From Gordonia westfalica (lineage in GTDB: Bacteria > Actinomycetota > Actinomycetes > Mycobacteriales > Mycobacteriaceae): DNA of 64,000 nt. Below, in pieces: positions 53,838 to 62,340 of this stretch. The translations under genes were made by a program, and so were the position numbers. The notes below the pieces were generated by a model. That model was not told the DNA's origin and ran no database searches. It saw only the letters and a list, made by a program, of their open reading frames with translations. Every line of letters begins with the position of its first letter. Position 1 is the first letter of the stretch. The stretch lies in contig NZ_FNLM01000034.1 in the NCBI RefSeq assembly GCF_900105725.1, positions 2,170,001 to 2,234,000 on the forward strand, read 5' to 3'.

Positions 53838-54039
53838 CGCCCCCTGAGGTGCGAGCGCAGGGCGCCCAACCACCCCCTGAGGTGCGAGCGCAGCGAGCCC
53901 AACCACCCCCTGAGGTGCGAGCGCAGCGCGCCCAACCGCCCCCTGAGGTGCGAGCGCAGCGAGCCCAACCGCCCCCTGAGGTGCGAGCGCAGCGCGCCCA
54001 ACCACCCCCTGAGGTGCGAGCGCAGCGAGCCACGAAGGG
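53838..54039 (+). repeat. 33-bp tandem repeat, six copies
   Basis: CCCCTGAGGTGCGAGCGCAG recurs with a strict 33-base period (CTGAGG begins at 53844, 53877, 53910, 53943, 53976 and 54009). From the second copy on, units alternate between endings GCGAGCCCAACC and GCGCGCCCAACC, suggesting growth by doubling. The last copy ends with CGAAGGG at 54033-54039, two bases before the stop codon of the minus-strand TetR gene. It is related to the arrays at 28.8, 54.8 and 59.5 kb. Confidence 0.92.
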
Positions 54040-54041
54040 CG

Positions 54042-54743
54042 TCAGGAGTCCTCGGCGGTGGTGCGCTCGAGCGGTTCGACGTAGTCGGGGCCGACGAGAT
54101 CGGGCGACGGATCGAGACGCGTGAGCCCGTTCCAGCAGAGGTTCACCAGGTGCGCGGCCACGACCTCCTTCGACGGCTCGCGGACGTCGAGCCACCACTG
54201 CGCGGTCGACGACACCATGCCCACCAGTGCCTGCGCGTAGAGCGGGGCGAGCGCGGGGTCGAAGCCGCGGCGCTCGAAGTCGCCCGCCAAGATGTGCTCC
54301 ACCTGACTCACCGCATCGTTGAGAAGGCTTGAGTAGGTGGCGGTTTCGCCGGTCGACGCGGTGCTGTCCCCCCGGACGAGGATGCGGAAGCCGTCGGTAC
54401 GTTCCTCCATGTACGTGAGCAGCGCGAGGGCAACCTGCTGAATCCGGTACAGCGACCGGTTCTTCGACAGTGACGCGGTCACCATCTCGAGCAGGGTTTC
54501 CATCTCACGGTCGACGACGACCGCGTACAGACCTTCCTTGCCGCCGAAGTGTTCGTAGACGATCGGCTTGGAAACGCCTGCGCGCTGCGCGATCTCCTCG
54601 ATGGAGGTGCCCTCGTAACCGCGTTCCGCGAACAATCCGCGCGCCACCTCGATCAGCTGCAGTCGCCGCTGCGCACCGGTCATCCGCGCCCGGGGCGCCT
54701 TGTGCACCTCGGCCGCGCCTTCCGCCGGACGTCCGATCGCCAT
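54042..54743 (-). CDS. TetR-family regulator
   Basis: 233 residues. The DNA-binding domain is at residues about 20-70 (GAQRRLQLIEVARGLFAERGYEGTSIEEIAQRAGVSKPIVYEHFGGKEGLYAVVV). The C-terminal domain includes FRILVRGDSTASTGETATYSSLLNDAVSQVEHIL and a WW-containing segment (STAQWWLDV). It belongs to a common actinobacterial class whose members often control efflux or lipid genes. No divergent target or clear palindrome is adjacent, so its regulon is unknown. Repeats flank it on both sides. Confidence 0.87.
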   Translation of the reverse strand: MAIGRPAEGAAEVHKAPRARMTGAQRRLQLIEVARGLFAERGYEGTSIEEIAQRAGVSKPIVYEHFGGKEGLYAVVVDREMETLLEMVTASLSKNRSLYRIQQVALALLTYMEERTDGFRILVRGDSTASTGETATYSSLLNDAVSQVEHILAGDFERRGFDPALAPLYAQALVGMVSSTAQWWLDVREPSKEVVAAHLVNLCWNGLTRLDPSPDLVGPDYVEPLERTTAEDS

Positions 54744-54796
54744 GGGCCCAGCCTAGGACGAGTCGTCGCGGAATCACGAATGTTGCGGCAATTATT

Positions 54797-54840
54797 GCTC
54801 CCTGAGGTGCGAGGAGCGTAAGCGACGAGCCACGAAGGGC
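54797..54840 (+). repeat. Single copy of the dispersed 3'-end repeat
   Basis: GCTCCCTGAGGTGCGAGGAG begins at 54797; the element continues through AAGCGACGAGCC and ends CGAAGGGC at 54840, ten bases before the VKOR stop codon on the opposite strand. It lies between the VKOR and TetR genes, both on the minus strand. Confidence 0.85.
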
Positions 54841-54850
54841 CGCCCCGCCC

Positions 54851-55513
54851 TCAGTACAAGCTCGACCAGTACGACCAGAACCGCACCGCGATGAGCACGA
54901 TCACCAGCGCGACGGCGAGCACCAGGATCAGGGCGTGACTGCGCGCCACCGCGAGCGCGGCCCCGGACCGCGAGGTGAGTCCACTCGCATGCAGGTTGCG
55001 CACGCTGACCAGGACGAAGATCGGCAGGGTCACCGCCCACACCACCATGCAGTAGGGGCACAGCGCGCCGATCGAGTAGAGACTCGAGTAGATCAGCCAG
55101 CCGATGAAGACCATCGCCGAGGTCACACCGACCTGCAGCCCCGCCCAGTACCAACCCGCCAGGCGCGCGCCGGCGAGGATGGCGACGCCCGTGGTGATCA
55201 CCACCGCGAATCCCGCGATACCGAGCAGCGGATTCGGGAATCCGAACAGCGCCGCCTGCGGCTTCGCCATCACCGAACCGCAGCTCAGGACCGGATTGAA
55301 GTTGCACGACGGGACATAGTCCGGGTTCTTGAAGAGTTCGATCCGTTCGACCGTGAGCACGAACGACGCCACGAACCCGATCGCGCCGCCGACGGTCAGC
55401 ACCCAGGCGACGATGCGCGTCCAGGAGCGTACGGCCTCGGCCAGGAGGGCCCGGTCATCGTCCGGATCGATCTCCGAGGGGCTTGTTGCATGGGTTGGGG
55501 CGCTCTCACTCAC
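54851..55513 (-). CDS. Vitamin K epoxide reductase (VKOR) family protein
   Basis: 220 residues. About five helices are predicted. The active-site pair is in SIGALCPYCMVVWAV (C-x-x-C) near residue 150, and the loop cysteines are SCNFNPVLSCGSVM near residue 70, the four-cysteine pattern of VKOR. In actinobacteria, which usually lack DsbB, VKOR reoxidises DsbA-like proteins using menaquinone and so drives disulfide formation outside the membrane. Many exported proteins in this window have paired cysteines. No DsbA-type domain is fused, unlike some homologues. Confidence 0.92.
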   Translation of the reverse strand: MSESAPTHATSPSEIDPDDDRALLAEAVRSWTRIVAWVLTVGGAIGFVASFVLTVERIELFKNPDYVPSCNFNPVLSCGSVMAKPQAALFGFPNPLLGIAGFAVVITTGVAILAGARLAGWYWAGLQVGVTSAMVFIGWLIYSSLYSIGALCPYCMVVWAVTLPIFVLVSVRNLHASGLTSRSGAALAVARSHALILVLAVALVIVLIAVRFWSYWSSLY

Positions 55514-55710
55514 CCATCCAGGATGACACCGTCGCGCGTGGTGCCCGACTCCCGGCGTGCGCGGAATCGTGCCGACTCCGTGCTCCCGCAGATTCGCAGG
55601 GTTACTTTTGCCCGCCGTGAGGGTAAAGGCACGCGTGATCCGACAAATGTCGGCAACGGCCCACGACGATGCGTAATGTCGGATTCACCACCGGGGATGG
55701 GACACAAACA

Positions 55711-56355
55711 GTGCAATTGTGGGACTACATCGGCGACAACGCTCGCTCTCTCACGTTCTTGACCTATCAACATGCGTCACTGTCGTTCCAGACCGTGCTG
55801 GTCGGCACCCTCGTCGCCATCGCCGTCGCGGCGCTGGTCTACCGGCTTCCGCTGGCCGCCGCGCTCACCCTGACCTCCAGCCGTGTGGCACTGACGATTC
55901 CGTCGCTGGCCCTGCTGGCGCTGCTGATCGTCCCGTTCGGACTCGGTGTCACACCGTCGTTCCTGATGCTCGCGTTCTTCGCGATGCTGCCGGTCATCGG
56001 CAACGCGGTGGTCGGACTGCGGTCGGTGCCGCCCTCGGTCGTCGAATCCGCCCGCGGCATCGGTCTTTCCCGCTGGCGCATCCTGTTCACCGTCGAACTG
56101 CCCATCGCGTGGCCGGTGATCCTGACCGGCATCCGGGTGTCGACGCAGATGATCGTCGGCGTCGCGGCGATCGTCGCCTACGTCCTCGGCCCGGGGCTCG
56201 GGTCACTGATCTTCAACGGACTCGCCCGTCTCGGCGGCGCGAACGCCCTCGAATCGGCGCTCGCCGGAACCGTTCTCATCGTCATCATCGCCCTCGTCTT
56301 CGACGCACTCCTGGTACTGCTCGGCCGACTCACCATCTCCAAGGGACTCTCATGA
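55711..56355 (+). CDS. OpuC/ProW-type compatible-solute ABC permease 1
   Basis: 214 residues from the GTG at 55711 (VQLWDYIGDNARSL), the start that best fits the family; an ATG at 55669 would add 14 residues. It has about six helices with the coupling motif VVESARGIGLSRWRILFTVELPIAWPVILTGIR near residue 105. It belongs to the glycine betaine/choline/carnitine importer family. The stop overlaps the ATPase start (ATGA). Upstream, CCGACA and TGTCGG at 55640-55653 form a small inverted repeat that could be an operator or leader hairpin. Confidence 0.88.
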   Translation: MQLWDYIGDNARSLTFLTYQHASLSFQTVLVGTLVAIAVAALVYRLPLAAALTLTSSRVALTIPSLALLALLIVPFGLGVTPSFLMLAFFAMLPVIGNAVVGLRSVPPSVVESARGIGLSRWRILFTVELPIAWPVILTGIRVSTQMIVGVAAIVAYVLGPGLGSLIFNGLARLGGANALESALAGTVLIVIIALVFDALLVLLGRLTISKGLS

Positions 56356-57686
56356 CCGACTCCACCACCGCCCCCTCGTCGAAAACCGCCGCCGGACAAC
56401 CGTCGCCGAGCGGGACCGACCGCGTCGTCACGGGCGAATCGATTCGCCTCGAAGGCGTCGTCAAGCGCTATCGCGGTCAGAGCACGCCGGCCGTCGCCAA
56501 GCTCGACCTGGAGATCGAGGCAGGCGACATCGTCGCCTTCGTCGGGCCGTCGGGTTGCGGTAAGACGACGACCCTCAAGATGATCAACCGGCTCATCGAG
56601 CCCACCGAAGGTCGCATCTACATCGGCGGACGTGATGTGACCGCGGAGAATCCGGACCAGCTGCGCCAGTCCATCGGCTACGTCATCCAATCCGGCGGAC
56701 TCTTCCCGCACTGGTCGGTCAGCAAGAACATCGGCACCATCCCGCGAATCCTGAAGTGGGACAAGAAGCGCATCGCCGAACGCACCGAATACCTCATGGA
56801 CCTGGTCGGACTCGACGCCGCGACCTTCGCCGACCGGCTGCCCAAGGACATGTCCGGCGGCCAGCAGCAACGCGTCGGCGTGGCACGTGCGCTCGCCGCC
56901 GATCCGCCCGTCCTGCTGATGGACGAGCCGTTCGGCGCCGTCGACCCCATCACGCGAGCCCGATTGCAGGACAAGCTGATCGCCATCCAGCACGAACTGG
57001 GCAAGACGATCGTCATCGTCACCCATGACTTCGAAGAGGCCACCAAGCTCGGCGACAAGGTCCTGATCCTCTCCGAGGGCGGGCATGTCGAGCAGTACGC
57101 GCCCCCCGAGGAGATCCTCGCCAACCCGGCCAGCCCGTTCGTCGAGGAGTTCGTCGGTTCCGGTGCGACACTGGCGCATCTGACCCTCACCCGCGTCCGC
57201 GACGTCGAGATCAGCAAAGTCGTCACCGCCCGCGTCGGCGAACCGTCCGGCACGGTCGTCAACCGGACCAGGGCTGCCGGTGACGACTGGCTCGTCGTCG
57301 TCGACGAACACGGACGTCCACGCGCCTGGCCCACCGTCGAGGAGGTCGCGGCCAAACCCGAGGTGTCGGATTACCTCGACCGGCGGTTGCCGGTCGTCGC
57401 ACAGTCGTCGACGCTCAACGACGCACTCGACTCGATGCTCGCGACCAGCCAGGGCGGCGTCCTCGTCACCGACGGTCGCGGCGCGGTGATCGGCGCCCTC
57501 AACATCGCCTCGGTGATGGAGGCGATCCGCGGGCAGCTCGCGGATGTGCGCGACGACGACCACGTCGGATATCTCGACCACACCGAGGGGTCCGCACCCG
57601 CCGAGACCCCGATCGTCGCAGCCGACGACGAGTCCCCCGGCAGCACCGAGGCAGTCGCGGCGCCCGAGCCGAGTGCCGAACGATGA
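56352..57686 (+). CDS. OpuC/ProV-type ABC ATPase with CBS domain
   Basis: 444 residues. The nucleotide-binding domain (about 30-270) has VGPSGCGKTTTLKMINRL, an extended QSIGYVIQSGGLFPHWSV Q-loop, signature MSGGQQQRVGVARALA, Walker B LLMDEPFGAVDP and switch THDFEEATKLGD. Residues about 280-420 contain a CBS-type module (YLDRRLPVVAQSSTLNDALDSMLATSQGGVLVTDGRGAVIGALNI), which in OpuA-like systems senses ionic strength or nucleotides. A disordered acidic tail follows. It overlaps the neighbouring permease genes by 4 bp on each side. Confidence 0.92.
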   Translation: MTDSTTAPSSKTAAGQPSPSGTDRVVTGESIRLEGVVKRYRGQSTPAVAKLDLEIEAGDIVAFVGPSGCGKTTTLKMINRLIEPTEGRIYIGGRDVTAENPDQLRQSIGYVIQSGGLFPHWSVSKNIGTIPRILKWDKKRIAERTEYLMDLVGLDAATFADRLPKDMSGGQQQRVGVARALAADPPVLLMDEPFGAVDPITRARLQDKLIAIQHELGKTIVIVTHDFEEATKLGDKVLILSEGGHVEQYAPPEEILANPASPFVEEFVGSGATLAHLTLTRVRDVEISKVVTARVGEPSGTVVNRTRAAGDDWLVVVDEHGRPRAWPTVEEVAAKPEVSDYLDRRLPVVAQSSTLNDALDSMLATSQGGVLVTDGRGAVIGALNIASVMEAIRGQLADVRDDDHVGYLDHTEGSAPAETPIVAADDESPGSTEAVAAPEPSAER

Positions 57687-58498
57687 CCGCGGTCGCCGAC
57701 GAGTCCGCGCGGGTCACCGCGGCTGCAGAAGAACCTGTTCGGCCACCCCGGGGTGGTTTTCGACGCCGCTTCGCGAAGCTGCCCATCGACGTCTGGTTCG
57801 AGCCGCTGGTGATCATCGTCATCGGGGTCGGATTCCTGATCTGGTACCAGCGCACGACGTTCACCGAGACCGAGAGCGCATCGATGTCGTGGCCGGCGTT
57901 GCGCGCGACGATCATCGACCACATCGAGCTCACGCTGACCGCCACCGTGATCGTGGTGTGTATCGCCATCCCGCTGGGCATCGCGCTCACCCGGCCATCG
58001 CTGAAGTGGCTCAACCCGATCGCGGTCAACATCGCCAACATCGGTCAGGCCGCGCCCGCGATCGGCCTGCTGGTGCTGTTCACGTTCTGGCTCGGCACCG
58101 GATTCAACACCGCGGTCGTCGGTCTGGTCGTCTACGCGGTGCTGCCGATCCTGCAGAACACCATTGTCGGCCTGCGACAGGTCGATCAGCGGACGGTCGA
58201 GGCGTCACGCGGCATCGGACTGTCGGCGATCCGCACGCTGTTCCAGGTGGAGCTGCCGCTCGCGGTGCCAGTCATCCTCAACGGTGTCCGCACCGCGCTG
58301 GTCATCCTGGTCGGCACCGCAACGCTGAGTACGTTCATCGGCGCGACGAGCCTCGGCACGCTCATCACGACCGGCATCACCCTGTTCCTGCCGAAACTCC
58401 TTGTCGCCGGCGCGGTTCTCGTCGCGCTGCTGGCGATGACCATCGACTGGCTCGGGCGACTCGTCGAACTGGCTGCGACACCGCGGGGGATCTCATGA
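57683..58498 (+). CDS. OpuC/ProW-type compatible-solute ABC permease 2
   Basis: 271 residues; the ATG overlaps the ATPase stop. An N-terminal cytoplasmic segment (about 45 residues) precedes about six helices. The coupling loop is VDQRTVEASRGIGLSAIRTLFQVELPLAVPVILNGVRTA near residue 170, and FIGATSLGTLITTGI near 215 is the terminal family motif. With the first permease it forms a heterodimeric channel, as in OpuC/OpuB systems. Confidence 0.9.
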   Translation: MTAVADESARVTAAAEEPVRPPRGGFRRRFAKLPIDVWFEPLVIIVIGVGFLIWYQRTTFTETESASMSWPALRATIIDHIELTLTATVIVVCIAIPLGIALTRPSLKWLNPIAVNIANIGQAAPAIGLLVLFTFWLGTGFNTAVVGLVVYAVLPILQNTIVGLRQVDQRTVEASRGIGLSAIRTLFQVELPLAVPVILNGVRTALVILVGTATLSTFIGATSLGTLITTGITLFLPKLLVAGAVLVALLAMTIDWLGRLVELAATPRGIS

Positions 58499-59463
58499 GA
58501 AGGATTGCCCTGGTCGCCCTCACGTCCGTCCTGATGATGGTGATCGCCGGTTGCGGTCTGGTCAGCTCGTCAGGCACCTTCCGGGAGGCGTTCCTGGCCG
58601 ACGGCTCGACTCCCCTGGAGGGCACCGAGATCCGGGTGACCTCGAAGAACTTCAGCGAATCCGTTCTGCTCGGCAAGATCACCGCCACCTATCTCGCCGC
58701 GGCCGGCGCGTCCGTCAAAGACCTGACCAACGCGCCGGGTTCCATGTCGTCACGTCAGGCGCTGCTCAACGGCGACGCCGACATCCTCTGGGAGTACACC
58801 GGAACGGCCTGGCAGACCTACCTGGGCGAGACCGAGACCATCTCCGACCCGAACGAACTGTGGCAACGCGTCCGCGATGCCGACCGCGCCAACGGGGCCG
58901 AATGGCTGCCACCGGCCGCCTTCAACAACACCTACGCGTTCGCGGCCTCGGCGCCGACGGCGGAGCGTCTCAACGTGACGAAGATGTCGGACATCGCGAA
59001 ACTGCCTGTGTCCGAGCGGACCTTCTGCATCAATGACGAGTTCCTGAGTCGTGCAGACGGAATGATCCCGATGCTGGAGGCCTACGACATCCCGTTGGGT
59101 ACGCCCGACGGCGTGCCGAAGAACAACGTCACCACCATGGACTCCGGTGTCGTGTACACCTCGACGGCGCGCAGCGAACCGTGCAACTTCGGCATGGTGT
59201 ACTCCACGGACGGCCGGATCAAGAACCTCGATCTCACAGTGCTCGAGGACGACCGGAAGTTCTTCCTGCCGTACAGCGGTTGCGTGGTCTTGAGCACGCG
59301 CCTCAACAAGGAGGCTCCCCAGATCGCCGAACTGATGGCACCGGTGTCGGCGAAGCTCACCGACTCGGTGATGCAGGAACTCAACGGCCGCATCGACATC
59401 GACGGCGAGGACCCCGCCGACGTCGCCTACGACTGGCTCAAGGCCGAGGGCTTCATCGCCTAG
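58495..59463 (+). CDS. OpuCC/OsmF-type quaternary-amine-binding lipoprotein
   Basis: 322 residues; ATGA overlap with the preceding permease. The lipobox VIAGC gives the lipidated Cys at residue 20. The binding domain begins IRVTSKNFSESVLLGKITATYL and includes SMSSRQALLNGDADILWEYTGTAWQTYLG, whose Tyr/Trp residues resemble the aromatic cage for trimethylammonium groups. It probably binds glycine betaine, choline or a related osmolyte. Repeats follow directly after the stop. Confidence 0.91.
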   Translation: MRRIALVALTSVLMMVIAGCGLVSSSGTFREAFLADGSTPLEGTEIRVTSKNFSESVLLGKITATYLAAAGASVKDLTNAPGSMSSRQALLNGDADILWEYTGTAWQTYLGETETISDPNELWQRVRDADRANGAEWLPPAAFNNTYAFAASAPTAERLNVTKMSDIAKLPVSERTFCINDEFLSRADGMIPMLEAYDIPLGTPDGVPKNNVTTMDSGVVYTSTARSEPCNFGMVYSTDGRIKNLDLTVLEDDRKFFLPYSGCVVLSTRLNKEAPQIAELMAPVSAKLTDSVMQELNGRIDIDGEDPADVAYDWLKAEGFIA

Positions 59464-59472
59464 AACACCCGC

Positions 59473-59629
59473 GCTCCCTGAATTCGACGAAACGCGGGCG
59501 CGACCCCGTAGCTCCCTGATCCGAAAGAACGCAACGCGCCCAGGTCTGCTGCCTGAGGTGCGAGGAGCGCAAGCGACGAGCCTCTGCTCCCTGAGGTGCG
59601 AGGAGCGCAAGCGACGAGCCTCGAAGGGC
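59473..59629 (+). repeat. Array of four degenerate 37-38-bp repeats
   Basis: CTCCCTGA or CTGCCTGA occurs at 59474, 59512, 59549 and 59587, giving spacings of 38, 37 and 38 bases. The last two units are nearly identical (CCTGAGGTGCGAGGAGCGCA, then AGCGACGAGCCTC), while the first two have diverged. The array ends CGAAGGG at 59622-59628. It starts ten bases after the binding-protein stop and ends 44 bases before the stop of the small minus-strand gene at 59673. Confidence 0.85.
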
Positions 59630-59672
59630 TGGCGACCCGAACACCTAACCCGCCGACCACAACAGCGAGGGC

Positions 59673-59861
59673 TCAGTACCGCCGTAGGGAACCCTGGCCA
59701 TTTAACGGCATCGGCGTCCGCGGCGCTTCCGGATGCAGAGCGGCAGCAGCGGCGAGGGTGTCGGCGTCGAGGCGGCACAGGAAGTCCGCGACAAATGCCG
59801 CGAGCGAGTGACGCAAGCGGCCCCGAGAGGCGCCGGCGGACCACGCGGCGTGATCGGTCAT
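59673..59861 (-). CDS. Small hypothetical protein translationally coupled to a luciferase-like gene
   Basis: 62 residues (MTDHAAWSAGASRGRLRHSL) from the ATG at 59861, which overlaps the stop of the monooxygenase gene (ATGA). The middle, SLAAFVADFLCRLDADTLAAAAALHP, would be an amphipathic helix. No family is recognised. The tight overlap and good codon use favour a real gene, but the short length leaves doubt. Confidence 0.5.
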   Translation of the reverse strand: MTDHAAWSAGASRGRLRHSLAAFVADFLCRLDADTLAAAAALHPEAPRTPMPLNGQGSLRRY

Positions 59862-60988
59862 CGTGTACCTTCCAATCCCCATGCGCGGGCGAGCAGTTCA
59901 TGCGACTGCAGGCGATGGTCGAAGTCATGGGTGACGCTCGTGATCACGAGTTCGTCGGCTTCCGTGACCCGTGCCAAGGTGCGTAATCCGTCGACGACGG
60001 TCTCGGGCGATCCGACGAACTGCGTGCGGATCCGGTCGTCGACGATCGCGCGCTGATCGTCGTCGAGCGCGGGAGCAGTGTCCGGGTTGAGGTAGGGAGC
60101 CGCGCCTGCACCGCTCCGGATGCTGTGAACCCAGTGCCCATAGGTCGACGCACGGTGCTGCGCGGTCGCATCATCCTCGGCGACAACCACATCCGCCGAT
60201 ACGACGACGTAGGGTCCGGCGAGCCCGGCCGAGGGACGGAACGCACTGCGATAGGCCTCGACCGCCTCGAGGACCGTGCTGGGACTGACGTGATAGTTGG
60301 CGACGAACGGCAATCCGCGCGCCCCGGCCGTCTGTGCGCTCTGCCCCTTGCTGCTGCCGAAGATCCAGACCTGCACGTCGGCGCCGCGTCCCGGTACCGC
60401 GGTCAACGGGATCTCGCCGTGGCGGAAATACCCGTCGAGCAAGGCGATCACGTCGCCGACGGCGTCGTCGAAGTCCGGTGGTTGTGCACCCTCGAACTGT
60501 GAGGCCTCGTAGGCCGCGACGACGCGCGGCGACCCGAGGAGCTTCTCGACCGGGAACGGCGACGGGATCAGCAGGCCGTCGACGATCTGGTCGGGTTGTG
60601 GCGTGGTGGGCGGACGGCTACCCGATGCGATCTCCGTGCGCCGCTGGGCAGACCGCCCGAGCCCCAGGTCGAGGCGACCGGGATACAGCGCGTCGATGGT
60701 GCCGAAGGCCTCGACGACCGAGACCGGGGTGTGCAGGCCGCTCTGAACCGCTGCCGAACCGACCCGGATCGAGTCGGTGGCTGCGGCGATCAGGCCGATG
60801 AGCGTCGTCGTCGACGAGCTGGCAACAGCGACGAAATGGTGTTCGGCCAGCCAGTACCGCCGATAACCGAGCCGCTCGGCATGACGTGCGAGTTCGACGC
60901 CGCGTCGGATCGCGGTAGGCGCGTCCGAACCGTCGACGACGGGCGCCAGATCCAGCACGGACAGCGGGATCGCCGCGACTGATGACAT
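59858..60988 (-). CDS. LLM-class flavin-dependent oxidoreductase (MsnO8-like)
   Basis: 376 residues from the ATG at 60988 (GGAGGAG just upstream). Typical segments are IPLSVLDLAPVVDGSDAPTAIRRGVELARHAERLGYRRYWLAEHHF, IRVGSAAVQSGLHTPVSVVEAFGTIDALYPGRLDLGLGRS, VWIFGSSKGQSAQTAGARGLPFVANYH and the C-terminal FVGSPETVVDGLRTLARVTEADELVITSVTHD. This matches the MsnO8 subfamily of luciferase-like proteins. It is divergent from a second luciferase-like gene at 61168, and all belong to a sulfur or nitrogen scavenging context (inference). Substrate unknown. Confidence 0.87.
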   Translation of the reverse strand: MSSVAAIPLSVLDLAPVVDGSDAPTAIRRGVELARHAERLGYRRYWLAEHHFVAVASSSTTTLIGLIAAATDSIRVGSAAVQSGLHTPVSVVEAFGTIDALYPGRLDLGLGRSAQRRTEIASGSRPPTTPQPDQIVDGLLIPSPFPVEKLLGSPRVVAAYEASQFEGAQPPDFDDAVGDVIALLDGYFRHGEIPLTAVPGRGADVQVWIFGSSKGQSAQTAGARGLPFVANYHVSPSTVLEAVEAYRSAFRPSAGLAGPYVVVSADVVVAEDDATAQHRASTYGHWVHSIRSGAGAAPYLNPDTAPALDDDQRAIVDDRIRTQFVGSPETVVDGLRTLARVTEADELVITSVTHDFDHRLQSHELLARAWGLEGTR

Positions 60989-61167
60989 GGCGCTCCTCCG
61001 CTGATGTGACGCTGACCCCACCAGGAAGCATGGTCATCGCCGCTCGCGGAAGGGTTTGACCCAGCGGGATCGGATCAAGGTGCGTCGGAATCCTTCTCGA
61101 CGGCCGAGACGTTCGTGGCGATGACGGGTTGTGCCGCACCCGAGCAGACCGACGAGACGGAGGACCG

Positions 61168-62340
61168 ATGAGCGACCCCCTGCACGTGGCAGTCGCCCTG
61201 GATCAGACCGGGTCCCATCCCGGTTCGTGGCGCGCTCCGGGCGCCAGACCTGACGCGCTCACCACGGCCACCTACTGGCGGTCACTGATCGCCGACGCCG
61301 AGGCCGGGCTCCCCGACCTCGTCACGTTCACCGACGCGTTCGAACTGCACCCCGGACGAGCGCGAACCGACCGGGCGGTGGGCCGACTCGACTCCCTGCT
61401 GCTGGCATCACGGCTGGCACCGGCCACGCGGCACATCGGACTCCTCCCGACCGCGACCGCGACGCACACCGAACCGTTCCACGTATCGAAAGCCATCGCC
61501 ACGCTCGACTACGTCAGCAGCGGTCGGGCGGGCGTCGTCCTGCGCACGACCCCCGATCCCGATGAAGCCGCTCTGTTTGGGCGTCGCCGGTTCCCCGACG
61601 ATCCGGCCGTGCTCGGCGAGCTCGCCGCGGAGGCATCCGACTTCGCGACGGTTCTCCGACTGCTGTGGGATTCGTGGGAGGACGATGCCGAGATCCGGGA
61701 CGTCGCGACGGGACGGTTCGTCGACCGGGAGAAGCTGCACTACATCGACTTCCGGGGCATGCAATTCTCCGTGCGCGGCCCGTCGATCACGCCTCGTCCA
61801 CCCCAGGGCCAACCGATCATCGCGACGGCGGCCGCACATGCCGCCGACCTGCCGGTGATCGGACGCGTCGCCGACCTCGGTTTCATCGCCCCGCGCGACG
61901 CCGACGACGCCGCTCGTGCCGTCGCCGCGATCACGAAGGCGCACAACGCCGCCGAACGTTCACCGGACGATCCCGTCCTCGTTCTCGTCGACCTGTTCGT
62001 CGTCCTCGGCGAGTCGCGTCGCGGCGCCGACGAACGGTTGGCGCAGCTCGACGAGTGGGCGGGGACGTCGTTCACGCCCGACATCGTCCCCGTCGTCGGG
62101 ACCGCGGCAGATCTCGCCGACGAGATCGAACAGTGGTTGTCGGTCGACGGCATCCGCGGCGTCCGTCTGCATCCCGCGGTCCTGCCGGATGATCTGCACT
62201 CCATCACCCGAGCGGTGGTCCCGGAACTGCAGCGCCGCAATCTGTTCCGCAACCACTACGACGATCGGAGCCTTCGCGAACGCTTCGGCCTGCCCCGACC
62301 GCTCAACCGTTTCACCACCGGAAAGGCCGGAGTCGCATGA
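61168..62340 (+). CDS. LLM-class flavin-dependent oxidoreductase, partner of NtaA-type enzyme
   Basis: 390 residues from the ATG at 61168 (GGAGG upstream). Luciferase-like fold: LHVAVALDQTGSHPGSWRAPGA, GLPDLVTFTDAFELHPGR, RHIGLLPTATATHTEPFHVSKAIATLDYVSSGRAGVVLRTT and ATVLRLLWDSWEDDAEIRDVATGRFVDREKLHYIDFRG. The last segment is shared with NtaA/SnaA enzymes. It overlaps the next gene by 4 bp, so the two are expressed together. A 16-codon upstream frame (61121-61171) ends across its start codon. Confidence 0.87.
   Translation: MSDPLHVAVALDQTGSHPGSWRAPGARPDALTTATYWRSLIADAEAGLPDLVTFTDAFELHPGRARTDRAVGRLDSLLLASRLAPATRHIGLLPTATATHTEPFHVSKAIATLDYVSSGRAGVVLRTTPDPDEAALFGRRRFPDDPAVLGELAAEASDFATVLRLLWDSWEDDAEIRDVATGRFVDREKLHYIDFRGMQFSVRGPSITPRPPQGQPIIATAAAHAADLPVIGRVADLGFIAPRDADDAARAVAAITKAHNAAERSPDDPVLVLVDLFVVLGESRRGADERLAQLDEWAGTSFTPDIVPVVGTAADLADEIEQWLSVDGIRGVRLHPAVLPDDLHSITRAVVPELQRRNLFRNHYDDRSLRERFGLPRPLNRFTTGKAGVA

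Noticed and set aside
53838..54039. The 33-bp array as a CRISPR.
   Set aside because: Units are contiguous with no unique spacers, and no Cas genes are present.
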